Source: Inquilinus sp. Marseille-Q2685
GTDB taxonomy: Bacteria > Pseudomonadota > Alphaproteobacteria > DSM-16000 > Inquilinaceae
DNA: 64,000 nt
Assembly: GCF_916619195.1 (NCBI RefSeq)
Contig: NZ_CAKAKL010000002.1
Span: forward strand, 62,001-126,000
Reading direction: 5' to 3'
Under the pieces are notes generated by a model. It was given only the letters and a program-made list of their open reading frames with translations. It was not told where the DNA came from and searched no databases. Position 1 is the first letter of the stretch, and each line of letters starts with the position of its first letter. The translations under genes and the position numbers were made by a program. Of this stretch, positions 37,499-45,633 are shown in pieces.

Positions 37499-37533
37499 AC
37501 GGGATCATGCCCGTTGATCCTTTTGGGATCAAG
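37499..37533 (+). promoter_or_regulatory. Two inverted repeats over the XRE gene start
   Basis: CAACGGG-ATCATG-CCCGTTG is a 7-bp dyad with the start codon ATG in its loop. TGATCC-TTTT-GGGATCA follows directly. Both are well placed for autorepression or translational masking. Confidence 0.55.
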
Positions 37534-37782
37534 AGAAAATTGACGACACCTGGTCAGATCCGTGCGGCGCGTGGTTTCCTTGGGCTCTCGCAGGCCGAAT
37601 TGGCCCGTGCTGCTGGCGTGTCCGTTCCCACGATCAAGCGTAGCGAAAGTGACAGTGACCAGGCGCTCAAGGTCAGCGGCGAAATGCGAGCCCGGATCCG
37701 AGCAGCGCTGGAACAAGCTGGTATCGAGTTCACCAATGGCGATGTTCCCGGCGTTCGCCTGAAGAAGCCGAACCAGCCGTAG
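37507..37782 (+). CDS. XRE-family helix-turn-helix regulator
   Basis: 91 residues from the ATG at 37507; longer in-frame starts (37270) run through non-coding-like sequence. The HTH_3 domain spans about residues 18-72 (IRAARGFLGLSQAELARAAGVSVPTIKRSE). It is typical of small phage/plasmid-type repressors. It probably controls itself and the divergent genes at 36134-37343 through the dyads at its start. Confidence 0.85.
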   Translation: MPVDPFGIKRKLTTPGQIRAARGFLGLSQAELARAAGVSVPTIKRSESDSDQALKVSGEMRARIRAALEQAGIEFTNGDVPGVRLKKPNQP

Positions 37783-37959
37783 CGGCGGATCGAGCGACAT
37801 AGTCTTCCGAAGCGCAGGAGGGGCGAAGGGCTCTGCCCCTCGCCCCGCAAGGGGCGGGTCCTCGCCATGCTCGCCGCAAAGCGTGCGGCTGCGCGTGGCT
37901 CTGGTCCCGGCCTGACGGCCGCCCTTGCCCCCACTCCCCGGTCCTCGCCGGACGGGCAG

Positions 37960-37988
37960 GGGTTGATGCAGCGGCATCAACCCGCTGC
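37960..37988 (+). promoter_or_regulatory. Two mutually exclusive hairpins in a leader
   Basis: GGGTTGATGC (37960-37969) pairs with GCATCAACCC (37974-37983). Alternatively GCAGCGG (37968-37974) pairs with CCGCTGC (37982-37988). The arms overlap, so only one can form at a time. The set lies 23 nt before the start of the gene at 38012, a layout expected for an attenuator or translational switch. Confidence 0.55.
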
Positions 37989-38011
37989 CGCGAAGCAAGG
38001 GGAGACTGCCA

Positions 38012-38419
38012 ATGTCCGCCTTTGTCGTCGACCAGGAGCATATCGACGAGCTGGTCTCGGCTGCCATCGACCTGGAGATCCGCGCCCGCCTCGCGACCGA
38101 CCGAAGTTATCGGCAAGTGAGCCACGAGAACGCCACTGATTTCGGCCGGATGCTCTGGGCCGAGAACGTCCGCTCCGTCATCCACCGCTACCGACTGTCC
38201 GGCACCGAGGAGGCAGCGGAGTACAAGGCCGCTATCGAGGCCTACCGCTTCACCTGGCGCGCTGTGCCGCCCGGTCGTGCTGCCAAGCGCTTCGCCTGCT
38301 TCGAGTATCAGGCCTGTGAATGCGATGACTGGAAAGAGAGTCTGGCCTATGACTTCGGCTCCCAGATAGCTCGGGCGCTGATCACGAAGCTGCCGGGCTA
38401 TGCCGAGGCGCCGTGGTGA
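38012..38419 (+). CDS. Hypothetical protein of mobile-element type
   Basis: 135 residues, with GGGGAG 7 nt before the ATG. Acidic, helix-rich, with an aromatic centre (AAIEAYRFTWRAV) and three Cys (C94, C101, C103 region: FACFEYQACECDDW). No domain is recognised. Its place between a XRE regulator and a serine recombinase suggests an accessory gene of the element. Confidence 0.6.
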   Translation: MSAFVVDQEHIDELVSAAIDLEIRARLATDRSYRQVSHENATDFGRMLWAENVRSVIHRYRLSGTEEAAEYKAAIEAYRFTWRAVPPGRAAKRFACFEYQACECDDWKESLAYDFGSQIARALITKLPGYAEAPW

Positions 38420-38468
38420 AGATCGATGCTGCCGCGCCGCGCTCGGCGTGGCCCGGCAGGTAGAAGAG

Positions 38469-38563
38469 CGGATGCATTCACCGATGCATTCTCGGATATA
38501 TTCTGGAAAGTATTCAGCCGATTGCGCGTCGATCTGCGATCTTCTGCTATCATCATGCATGAT
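38469..38563 (+). promoter_or_regulatory. Tandem 12-bp repeats, palindrome and extended -10 before recombinase operon
   Basis: Four head-to-tail 12-mers run from 38469 to 38516: cggATGCATTCa, ccgATGCATTCt, cggATATATTCt, ggaAAGTATTCa. They are followed by an extended -10 (TGCTATCAT, 38545-38553) overlapping a perfect 12-bp palindrome ATCATGCATGAT (38552-38563), 17 nt before the ATG at 38581. This looks like a cooperative operator or iteron-like site. Confidence 0.6.
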
Positions 38564-38580
38564 CGCGGAGTTGAGTATCC

Positions 38581-38856
38581 ATGAAGGCCGGCAGCCGTAT
38601 TGACCGGCTGTTCTCCCGGTTCGATGTTCGCCTGATGCCGAGCTGCGGCAGGAGATCGGCGATGGAATCGGACTGGGAACGGGCCGGCCACGCACCGCCC
38701 GCCAACGACAATGCCGGCCGAGCCGGCAGGATTGATCCACGCCTGCTTGTGATCGCCAGGGCCATCGGCCGGCAGATCGCGCGGGAACTGCTCCGGCCCC
38801 AAGCCGTCAATGACAACCGGCCGGACGCATCAGACCAGGGGAGAGAGGAGATATGA
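38581..38856 (+). CDS. Small accessory protein upstream of the serine recombinase
   Basis: 91 residues, Arg-rich, with two PANDN/VNDNR motifs flanking a helix (IDPRLLVIARAIGRQIARELL). The last bases overlap the recombinase start (ATGA), so the two are translationally coupled. No known domain; a recombination directionality or accessory role is inference. Confidence 0.6.
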   Translation: MKAGSRIDRLFSRFDVRLMPSCGRRSAMESDWERAGHAPPANDNAGRAGRIDPRLLVIARAIGRQIARELLRPQAVNDNRPDASDQGREEI

Positions 38857-40490
38857 CCCAGGTTGCCCTTTACGCCCGCTATTCCGACGACAGCCAGAAC
38901 GCCGCCTCGATCGAGGACCAGTTTCGCATCTGCCGGGAGCAGGCCGAGCGTGAGGGCATGGTCGTCGCCTGCACCTACCAGGACCCTGCCATCTCCGGCG
39001 CCAGCATCATCCAGCGGCCCGCCATCCAGGCCTTGCTCCAGGCGGCGCAGCGTCGCCGCTTCGAGGTCGTCATGGCCGAGGCTCTCGACCGGATCAGCCG
39101 GGATCAGGCGGATGTGGCGATCCTCTTCAAGCACCTGCGCTTCGCTGGCGTGCGCATCGTCACCCTGGCCGAAGGCGAGATCACGGAGCTGCATGTCGGG
39201 CTCAAGGGCACGATGAACGCCCTGTTCCTGAAGGACCTCGCAGCGAAGACCCACCGCGGCATCCGCGGCCGGGTGGAGAAGGGCCGGTCCGGCGGCGGTC
39301 TCTGCTATGGCTATGACGTGGTCAAGCGCACCGATGCCGAGGGCGACCCGCTCCGTGGCGAGCGACGGATCAACGAGGCCGAGGCCGCTGTGGTCTTGCG
39401 GATCTTCCGGGAGTTCGCCGCCGGCCGCTCGCCGCATGCGATTGCGACCGGGCTGAACGCCGACGGCATTCCCGGGCCGCTCGGCCGGGAGTGGGCCGAC
39501 ACCACCATCCGGGGCCATGTCTCCCGCGGAACCGGCATCCTCAACAACGAGCTCTATGCGGGGGTGCTGGTCTGGAATCGGCTTCACTTCGTCAAGGACC
39601 CGACCACCGGCCGGCGGGTGTCGCGGCCGAACCCGGAGGCGAAGTGGATCCGCACCGAAGTGCCGGCCCTGCGTATCGTCGATGATGAGCTCTGGCAGGC
39701 GGTGAAGGCGCGGCAGGCAGTCCTGGCGAAGCAGTTCGAGGCGACCACGATCGCGGTGCGCAAGGCGCGGGCGAAGACGATGCACAGCCTGCGCCGTCCG
39801 GCCTTCCTGCTGTCGGGCCTGCTCATCTGCGGTTGCTGCGGCGGCAAGTACGGCATCATGGCCGCGGGCCGCTATGGTTGCCTCGCGCACTTCCGGCGTG
39901 GGCGCTGCGACAACTCCCGGACGATCACACGAGAGAAGATTGAGCAGCGCGTGCTGGCCGGGCTCACCGAGACGCTGGTCTCGCCCGAAGCGGTGGCGGA
40001 GGCGGTGCGGTCCTGCGTCGAGCGGTTCAACCACCAGAACCATGAGCGGAGGGCGCGGGAGGAGGCCGACCGCGCTGCACTGGTCCGGATCGAGCGCGGC
40101 ATCCGCGGCATCATGCAGGCGATCGAGGACGGCATGTACCAGACGTCGATGAAGGCACGGATGGACGAGCTGGAGCGGCAGAAGGCCGAGATCGAGGCCC
40201 GGCTCAACGAGGCGCCGGCCGACATCCCGGACGTGCATCCGAATGTGGCCGAGATCTACCGGCGGAAGGTGCGGGAACTCACCGAGACGCTGGCGCATCC
40301 GGAGACCCGGGACGAGGCGGCGGAGGCGATCCGGTCGCTGGTGGGGCAGGTGGTCCTGACGCCGGGAGAGGGCAGGGGAGCGGTCAAGGCCCGCCTAAGC
40401 GGCGAGTTGATGGCCATCCTCGACTTCGCGGCAGGTCGTCGGCCGGCGCCCCGACCTGAAGTAATAACAACCGCGGTTGCGGGTCCCTGA
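38853..40490 (+). CDS. Large serine recombinase
   Basis: 545 residues. The N-terminal resolvase catalytic domain (1-145) has the active-site ARYS motif with catalytic Ser near residue 11 (YARYSDDSQNAASIEDQ), and Arg residues in the LDRISRDQ block. The recombinase domain (about 160-270) includes GGLCYGYDVV. A zinc ribbon with CGCCGGKYG...CDN lies at about 325-350 and a coiled coil at 395-450. It integrates or excises mobile DNA at att sites without high-energy cofactors. A separate tyrosine integrase nearby suggests two stacked elements. Confidence 0.93.
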   Translation: MTQVALYARYSDDSQNAASIEDQFRICREQAEREGMVVACTYQDPAISGASIIQRPAIQALLQAAQRRRFEVVMAEALDRISRDQADVAILFKHLRFAGVRIVTLAEGEITELHVGLKGTMNALFLKDLAAKTHRGIRGRVEKGRSGGGLCYGYDVVKRTDAEGDPLRGERRINEAEAAVVLRIFREFAAGRSPHAIATGLNADGIPGPLGREWADTTIRGHVSRGTGILNNELYAGVLVWNRLHFVKDPTTGRRVSRPNPEAKWIRTEVPALRIVDDELWQAVKARQAVLAKQFEATTIAVRKARAKTMHSLRRPAFLLSGLLICGCCGGKYGIMAAGRYGCLAHFRRGRCDNSRTITREKIEQRVLAGLTETLVSPEAVAEAVRSCVERFNHQNHERRAREEADRAALVRIERGIRGIMQAIEDGMYQTSMKARMDELERQKAEIEARLNEAPADIPDVHPNVAEIYRRKVRELTETLAHPETRDEAAEAIRSLVGQVVLTPGEGRGAVKARLSGELMAILDFAAGRRPAPRPEVITTAVAGP

Positions 40491-40555
40491 TTTGAACCTG
40501 CGAAGACAATGGGTTGGGCCTGCCGCCAGTCCGATCGCCATCCATGCTGCCCTCT

Positions 40556-41746
40556 TCAGCCGCGGCTGTCCAAATCCGTTCCGGTCCGCAGACGCTCCAT
40601 ATAGGCCCGGTAGGCAAAGCTGCGGTCGCGCTTCTTTCCCGTGGTCTCCACAAGCATTCCCACCTCGGCCAGCGCTTCGATCGCGCGGGTCGCGGTCGGT
40701 TTGCTCGCCTCGATCAGTTTCATGGCGGAGGCGACCGTCACGATCGGATGACGGGGAAGCTGTTCGAACAGCCGTAGGGCCGAGACGGAAGCGGACTCGG
40801 CGCCGAGCAGCCGCGCCCGGTCCGCGCTGACGAGGTTGAACAACTCGCGCGCCGAGGCGACAGCCTCGTCGGCGATCGTGGCAACCCCGTCGAGGAAGAA
40901 GTCGGTCCAGCCCTCCCAATCCCCCTCCAACCGGACGAGATTGAGCCGCCGGTAGTATTCCTCACGGTGACGCTTGAAGAACAGGCTGAGATAGAGCAGG
41001 GGAGCCTTCAGGAGCTCCCACTGCTCCAGCAGCAGCGCGATCAGGAGCCGTCCGATCCGCCCGTTGCCGTCGAGATAGGGGTGAATGGTTTCGAACTGCA
41101 CATGCAGGAGGCCCGCCTGCACCAGCTTCGGCAACGGATCATCCGCGTGGATGTATTTCTCGAGTTGGCTGAGGAGCCCAGGGAGCTTGTCCGGTGGCGG
41201 CGGAACATAGATCGCATTCCCCGGTCGGCTGCCGCCGATCCAGTTCTGGCTGCGGCGCACCTCTCCGGGTTGCTTGTTGGAGCCGCGGACGCCGCGCATC
41301 AGCCGCTTGTGCGCTTCGTTCAAGAGCCGCATGGACAATGGCAGGCCGCGCTCGGACGCGAGCTGGCCGCGCGCGTAGGCGAGCGCGTCGAGATAGTTCG
41401 TGACCTCCTCGATATCGGCATTGGGGGCGGGCTGCTCTTCGGCCTCGAAGGCGAGGAGGTCGACCAGCGAAGCCTGTGTGCCCTCGATCTGCGACGAGAT
41501 CACCGCCTCCTTGCGCACGAAGGCGTAGATGAACCAGTCGAGCGAAGGCACCATCTCGCCGGCCAGGTCGAGCCGAAGCAGCGCCTGCTCGGCTTCTCGG
41601 AGGCGACGCTCCAGCGTACCGTTGATGGCAAGCGCCGGCCGGGTGGGCGGCAGGTCGAAGGGAATAAAGGCGTCGACCGCCTCCCCGCCGGCGGCAACGC
41701 TTTCGTATCGGCCCGTGGCGCGTTTCGGCATCTCTCGGCGGCTCAA
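40556..41746 (-). CDS. Fic-family protein (AMP transferase type)
   Basis: 396 residues. The Fic active site HPYLDGNGRIGR (about 217-228; HPFx[D/E]GNGRxxR) is intact. An N-terminal Fic_N domain contains SSQIEGT, the inhibitory (S/T)xxxE(G/N) helix, so the protein is self-inhibited (class II). A C-terminal winged helix follows (SALRLFEQLPRHPIVTVASAMKLI). Fic enzymes transfer AMP to Tyr/Thr/Ser of target proteins; targets are unknown. It stands alone between the recombinase and the integrase. Confidence 0.92.
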   Translation of the reverse strand: MSRREMPKRATGRYESVAAGGEAVDAFIPFDLPPTRPALAINGTLERRLREAEQALLRLDLAGEMVPSLDWFIYAFVRKEAVISSQIEGTQASLVDLLAFEAEEQPAPNADIEEVTNYLDALAYARGQLASERGLPLSMRLLNEAHKRLMRGVRGSNKQPGEVRRSQNWIGGSRPGNAIYVPPPPDKLPGLLSQLEKYIHADDPLPKLVQAGLLHVQFETIHPYLDGNGRIGRLLIALLLEQWELLKAPLLYLSLFFKRHREEYYRRLNLVRLEGDWEGWTDFFLDGVATIADEAVASARELFNLVSADRARLLGAESASVSALRLFEQLPRHPIVTVASAMKLIEASKPTATRAIEALAEVGMLVETTGKKRDRSFAYRAYMERLRTGTDLDSRG

Positions 41747-42163
41747 CTCAGGAACGACATCGTTCCGACGGCTATGGGCAAGGCACGATGACGTTCCCTG
41801 TCGGTCCGAGTAGTAACGAAGTCTTTACTAGCTGTGGCTGTTAGTCAAGGAGTCGTTCCTAGCAGGCTTGGCTAGGCACGTTCCCGCTCCTGGGCGAGAG
41901 GGCTTGGCGATAAGGCGACAACCCTCCCGCGGAGTAGATGTCCGCCCAGAGCTTGCGCAACGCGTGCGCACGGCAGCAGGAGGACTGTGGGGGAGCAACC
42001 ATTGTCATCTTCGCACTGCCGATTGGCTGAATATGTCGCACAAAGCTTACAATTTCCCTGGCACAGCGTCGGATGCCGTTAGAGATGTTCCGCTTGAATG
42101 GGCAGACGAGAGCGCAACAAGGAGGGCACGACGGCAGTCGCAACCCTCCTCGCCTCGCACCTT
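41747..42163. other. Intergenic region upstream of Fic gene
   Basis: No gene supported. The first 100 bases before the Fic start are AT-richer (TAGTAACGAAGTCTTTACTA) and probably hold its promoter. The rest shows no clear feature. Confidence 0.4.
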
Positions 42164-43456
42164 CTACAAAGGAACCGAAAGCAGCGTCTTCGCGCGAAGG
42201 ATCTTGGCTTCCTGCACCGACAGAACCTGTCCACCGCCGAGGAGCCGCGCGATCTCCGCGGAAACCTGATCGGCCGCGATCACGAGCGCCGTGTCGAGAT
42301 GCACATACCGTTGGGTGACGCCGCGCGGCGCATGCCCCAGAAGCCCCGAGATCGTCAGCTCGCTGAAGCCCAGGGAGGCCGCGATGCTCGCAAAGGTGTG
42401 CCGCAGGGTATGGGGCGTGACGTCGGTCAGCCCAGCCCTCCCGCAGACCCGATCGAGCACCCGGACGAGGCCGACAAAGTGGCCGTCGCCCCAGTCGGCC
42501 GGAAACACAAACTCCGAGTTGCTACGGCCGGCCTGTTCGATGAGGCAGGCCATTGCGGCGTCTCCGGCGGCCCGCAGTTGCGGCCCCGACTTCGTGTCGG
42601 GGAAGGCGACGCAGTTGCCCTCCTGCTCGATCCACGCCTTGCGCATGCCGAGCACCTCCATCCGCCGGAAGCCGGTCAGCAACAGGGCTCGAATCGCAGC
42701 CAGGCCCGTCGGGTGCTCGCCCTCGCGCTCCATCTGCAGCATCACCTTTCCGAGGTGCCGGACCTCTCCGGCGCTGAGGCGCCGTTTGAGCTTCGTGGAG
42801 GCGATCACCCGCACGCCATTGGCCGGGCTCTGTTCGATCAGCCCGAGTCGGCGCGCGTGATTGAGCAGGCTTCTGAGCGTGCTGATCGCGCGTGCCGCGG
42901 CGCCGGCGCCGCCTGCCGTCTGGCCTCCGCGTCCCGGCCGTCGTGAGCGAGCGGTCTTGCCGGCCGCAATCTCTGCCTGCAGCCGTTCGATGTCGGCGAG
43001 TCGGAGATGGCTGACGACCCGCGTCCCGATCAGCGGCTTGATGTGCTGTTCGATGCGACTCCGATCCCCAGAGACCGAGGAGGCTTTGATCGGCCGTCTG
43101 TTCCGGCCGAGGAGCCGGCCCGATTCGGCCTCTACGAGGTACCAGTCGCAGATCTCTGCCACCGTCATCCCTTCGCGGGCGGCACGCCGCTCGGCGGATG
43201 GATCGCCGCCGTCGATCACGGTGGCGAGTTTCTTCTTCGCCAGGTCACGGGCGAGTTCGACGGTGAGCACACCGTACTGGCCGATGACGAATCGGCGCGT
43301 GCGGCGCTCCGCGTTGCGGTACTGGATCAGAAACGTCTTGGTGCCGGACGGCTTCGCCCGGACACCGAAGCCTCTCAGTTCGGTGTCCCAGAGGAACACG
43401 TCGCGCCGAGGGTCATGTTGCAGTGCATCGACGATTCGCTTGGTCAATTTCGGCAT
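42164..43456 (-). CDS. int: Phage-type tyrosine integrase (DUF4102 arm domain)
   Basis: 430 residues. The N-terminal DUF4102 arm-binding domain (LTKRIVDALQ...LWDTELRGFGVRAKPSGTKTFLIQYR) is followed by a SAM-like core-binding domain and the catalytic domain. The catalytic set is present: Arg in LLLTGFRRMEVLGM, HTLRHTF, GLLGHA and Tyr in TQRYVHLD. It integrates a genomic island at a tRNA 3' end. A tRNA-Gly 3' fragment lies 260 nt upstream of its start, matching the expected att site. Confidence 0.93.
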   Translation of the reverse strand: MPKLTKRIVDALQHDPRRDVFLWDTELRGFGVRAKPSGTKTFLIQYRNAERRTRRFVIGQYGVLTVELARDLAKKKLATVIDGGDPSAERRAAREGMTVAEICDWYLVEAESGRLLGRNRRPIKASSVSGDRSRIEQHIKPLIGTRVVSHLRLADIERLQAEIAAGKTARSRRPGRGGQTAGGAGAAARAISTLRSLLNHARRLGLIEQSPANGVRVIASTKLKRRLSAGEVRHLGKVMLQMEREGEHPTGLAAIRALLLTGFRRMEVLGMRKAWIEQEGNCVAFPDTKSGPQLRAAGDAAMACLIEQAGRSNSEFVFPADWGDGHFVGLVRVLDRVCGRAGLTDVTPHTLRHTFASIAASLGFSELTISGLLGHAPRGVTQRYVHLDTALVIAADQVSAEIARLLGGGQVLSVQEAKILRAKTLLSVPL

Positions 43457-43714
43457 CTCAGCTCGCCCTTCATCCGGATTTCGCGTTTGAAATCAGTCCG
43501 ATGGGTGAGGGGAGGAGGCTGCGCGAAGCCTGATTTGCTTCCCCACGCAGGTGCAGCATGGGCGGGGAAGCAGGGGGGAAGCAGTTGAACGGAAATCAGC
43601 GGTTTTTCTAGCGTACCGCCGGCGGCCCGCCTGTCAATGTAACCGACTGATTCGTAGTGGTTTTTCGCGCTCTGGCGTATAAAGACAGGGAGCGGCGAAA
43701 ACGGCCTGGACCCG

Positions 43715-43759
43715 TTGCCAAGGTTGGGGTCGAGGGTTCGAATCCCTTCGCCCGCTCCA
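43715..43759 (+). other. Attachment site: 3' half of tRNA-Gly(GCC)
   Basis: 45 nt starting at the anticodon loop (TTGCCAA, anticodon GCC) and including the T arm (GAGGGTTCGAATCCCTT), the acceptor strand CGCCCGC and an encoded CCA. The matching 5' half is absent: the upstream bases do not form D arm or acceptor pairs. This is the displaced 3' end left at one junction when an element integrates into a tRNA gene. The element therefore lies to the left. No intact copy was found in the window. Confidence 0.82.
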
Positions 43760-43790
43760 TTTTCTTCCAGGACGATCAGAGACTTGGCAG

Positions 43791-43809
43791 GCGCCCGTAA
43801 GGGCGTTTT
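43791..43809 (+). terminator. Intrinsic terminator of the former tRNA-Gly locus
   Basis: CGCCC-GTAA-GGGCG-TTTT, 32 nt after the tRNA CCA end. A short stem with tetraloop and T-tract fits the native terminator of the tRNA gene, marking sequence to the right as old chromosome. Confidence 0.7.
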
Positions 43810-44036
43810 CTGCTTCCCCGGCCTCGCTTCACGAAGCGGGGAAGCAGCTGGATGCAAGCTGCGCGCGCCTTGATGCCGACGTCGTCCCACGGCGGCCGGC
43901 GGTCCATCGCCCTCGGGGCCTGGTCGACCTATGCCGCGGTATCGGCCGACCTCCCTCTCGGGCGGATCGCCCCGGGCGGCGGCCGCGCGATAGGCTTTCC
44001 CGAGGCTCGCGGGCGACGCGGGCGTCGGAACAGGGC

Positions 44037-45548
44037 ATGCGGCAGATGGATCTGATGTCCGCCTCGGCGCTTTGGGCGTCCCCGCTCGCGCATCTCGATC
44101 TGGTCGGGCTCGCCGGGATCCTGGTGTGGCATCTGATCCCGCGGCGGCGATCGAACACCCGGCTGGTGGTGCAGATCGGCTTCTTCGCGGCGATGACCGC
44201 GATCCTCCTGCGCAGCGGCGCCTCCCCCTTCATCGTCGAAGGGCACCGGACGGCGGAGGACGGCACCCTGCTCGTCGTCTCCGCCCGGCTCCTGTGGTGG
44301 GTGCACCTGGCCTGGGCGGTCATCGGCTTCGTGCGGATCACTCTCGTCCTCGACCGGCATCCGCGCGAGGCGCGGCTGCTGCAGGACCTCGTCGTCGGCA
44401 CCGTCTATCTCGGCGTGGGCCTGTCGATCCTGGCCTTCGTCTTCGGCATTCCGGTCGGCACGCTGGTCGCCACCTCGGGCGTCATCGCCATCATCCTGGG
44501 CCTCGCCCTGCAGAACACGCTGGGCGACGTCTTCTCGGGCATCGCCATGACGCTGGGCCGGCCCTTCGCGATCGGCGACTGGATCGTGCTCAGCGACGGC
44601 ACCGAAGGGCGGGTGGTCGAGAGCACCTGGCGTTCGACCCATCTGCTGACCGGCTCGAACAACGTCGTCGTGCTGCCGAACAGCGTCCTGGCCGGGCTCG
44701 GCCTGACCAATGTCAGCCGCCCCGACGAATCGCATTCGGTCTCGCTCGTCATGCGCCTCGCCCCGACGCGGATGCCGGCGGTCATCGCCGACGTCATGCA
44801 ATCGGCGCTCCTCAGCTCGGAGACCGTGATGAAGGAGCCGCCGCCGGTGGTCGCGCTGAAGGGGCTGGACGCGGCGGCGCTGGAGATCGAGCTGAGCTTC
44901 CGGGTCGCCAGTCCGGCGCAGCGGACGCAGGCCCGGAACGAGGTCCTCGACCTCGTCTACCGCCATTGCAAGGCGGCCGGGCTGCTGCTGGCGCTGCCGC
45001 CGGGCGTCGGGATCGCCCCCCGGGACCTGCCGGCGGAGGAGACGGCGCGCCCGCCGCAGGTCTCGCCGGCGGAGCTGGTGGAGGCGATGCCGATCTTCGC
45101 CGCGCTGACGCGCGAGGAGAGGCGGGCGCTCGCCGGCACGGCCGTCCCGCGGGACTATCGCAAGGGCGACGTGATCGTCCGCGAGGGAGACTCGCTGTCC
45201 TCGCTGATGATCATCCGCGCCGGCGTCGTGGTCATGCGCCGCGACGGCAGGGAGGCCGGCCGGCTCGCGCCCGGCGACTTCTTCGGCGAGACCGGGCTCT
45301 TGGCCGGCATGGGCGAGGCCTGCACGCTGGAGGCCTTCACCCGCGTGACCGTCTACGAGATCGACCAGGCCGCCTTCGGGCCGCTGATCGAGAACCGTCC
45401 GGCCCTGGCGGAGGATCTCGCCCTCAGCCTGTCCGCGCGGGCCGGGAAGGCCCAGGCGCATGCCGGCGAGGGGCCGGCGCATGGCCGCAGCCCGCACTTC
45501 TTCCTGGGGGCCATCCACACCGTCTTCCGCAAGCGACCGGCCGGCTGA
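44037..45548 (+). CDS. MscS-type channel with C-terminal cyclic-nucleotide-binding-like domain
   Basis: 503 residues. Four membrane helices lie within about 10-140. The pore-lining helix and MscS beta domain follow (ATSGVIAIILGLALQNTLGDVFSGIAM, GRPFAIGDWIVL...NNVVVLPNSV, about 150-230). A CAP_ED fold spans about 350-475 (YRKGDVIVREGDSLSSLMIIRAG, APGDFFGETGLLAGMGEACTLEAF). The Arg that grips the cyclic phosphate in true cAMP sites (PR-S/T-A) appears as Glu here, so ligand binding is uncertain. Bacterial cyclic-nucleotide-gated MscS-like channels are known. A nucleotide cyclase gene lies at 58082. Confidence 0.88.
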   Translation: MRQMDLMSASALWASPLAHLDLVGLAGILVWHLIPRRRSNTRLVVQIGFFAAMTAILLRSGASPFIVEGHRTAEDGTLLVVSARLLWWVHLAWAVIGFVRITLVLDRHPREARLLQDLVVGTVYLGVGLSILAFVFGIPVGTLVATSGVIAIILGLALQNTLGDVFSGIAMTLGRPFAIGDWIVLSDGTEGRVVESTWRSTHLLTGSNNVVVLPNSVLAGLGLTNVSRPDESHSVSLVMRLAPTRMPAVIADVMQSALLSSETVMKEPPPVVALKGLDAAALEIELSFRVASPAQRTQARNEVLDLVYRHCKAAGLLLALPPGVGIAPRDLPAEETARPPQVSPAELVEAMPIFAALTREERRALAGTAVPRDYRKGDVIVREGDSLSSLMIIRAGVVVMRRDGREAGRLAPGDFFGETGLLAGMGEACTLEAFTRVTVYEIDQAAFGPLIENRPALAEDLALSLSARAGKAQAHAGEGPAHGRSPHFFLGAIHTVFRKRPAG

Positions 45549-45609
45549 AGCGACCTATGTCGAATTGAACTAAGACAGGATCTGTCCGTGTTTGCCGTTG
45601 CGGCTCGCT

Positions 45610-45632
45610 ACTCGGACGGTTAGAGTCCGAGT
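45610..45632 (+). promoter_or_regulatory. Palindromic operator before the Rrf2 gene
   Basis: ACTCGGA (45610-45616) and TCCGAGT (45626-45632) form a perfect 7-bp dyad ending 1 nt before the ATG. A second dyad, GACAG-GAT-CTGTC, lies at 45574-45586. Rrf2 proteins commonly repress themselves from such sites. Confidence 0.6.
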
Positions 45633-45633
45633 T

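Larger units (their letters stand above)
43535..43847. repeat. Decamer GGGGAAGCAG repeats flanking the att core
   Basis: GGGGAAGCAG occurs at 43564-43573, 43575-43584 and 43838-43847. Its inverse occurs at 43810-43819 (CTGCTTCCCC, perfect) and at 43535-43544 (TTGCTTCCCC, one mismatch). The pair 43810/43838 forms a 10-bp stem. The repeats sit on both sides of the tRNA fragment at 43715-43759, as arm-type or accessory sites for the integrase might. Confidence 0.55.

Noticed and set aside
40470-40510. tRNA-like TTTGAACCTGCG sequence after the serine recombinase
   Set aside because: The neighbouring bases do not form a T-arm stem or an acceptor stem, so I do not call a tRNA or att site there.
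43535-43847. Possible CRISPR array from the GGGGAAGCAG repeats
   Set aside because: Repeats are only 10 bp, in both orientations and with irregular spacing; no cas genes are present. No other CRISPR-like array was seen in the window.
43444-43890. Minus frame with a GAGEGIRTLDPNLGN segment
   Set aside because: This peptide is the known false translation across the antisense of a tRNA 3' end; here it marks the tRNA-Gly fragment, not a protein.
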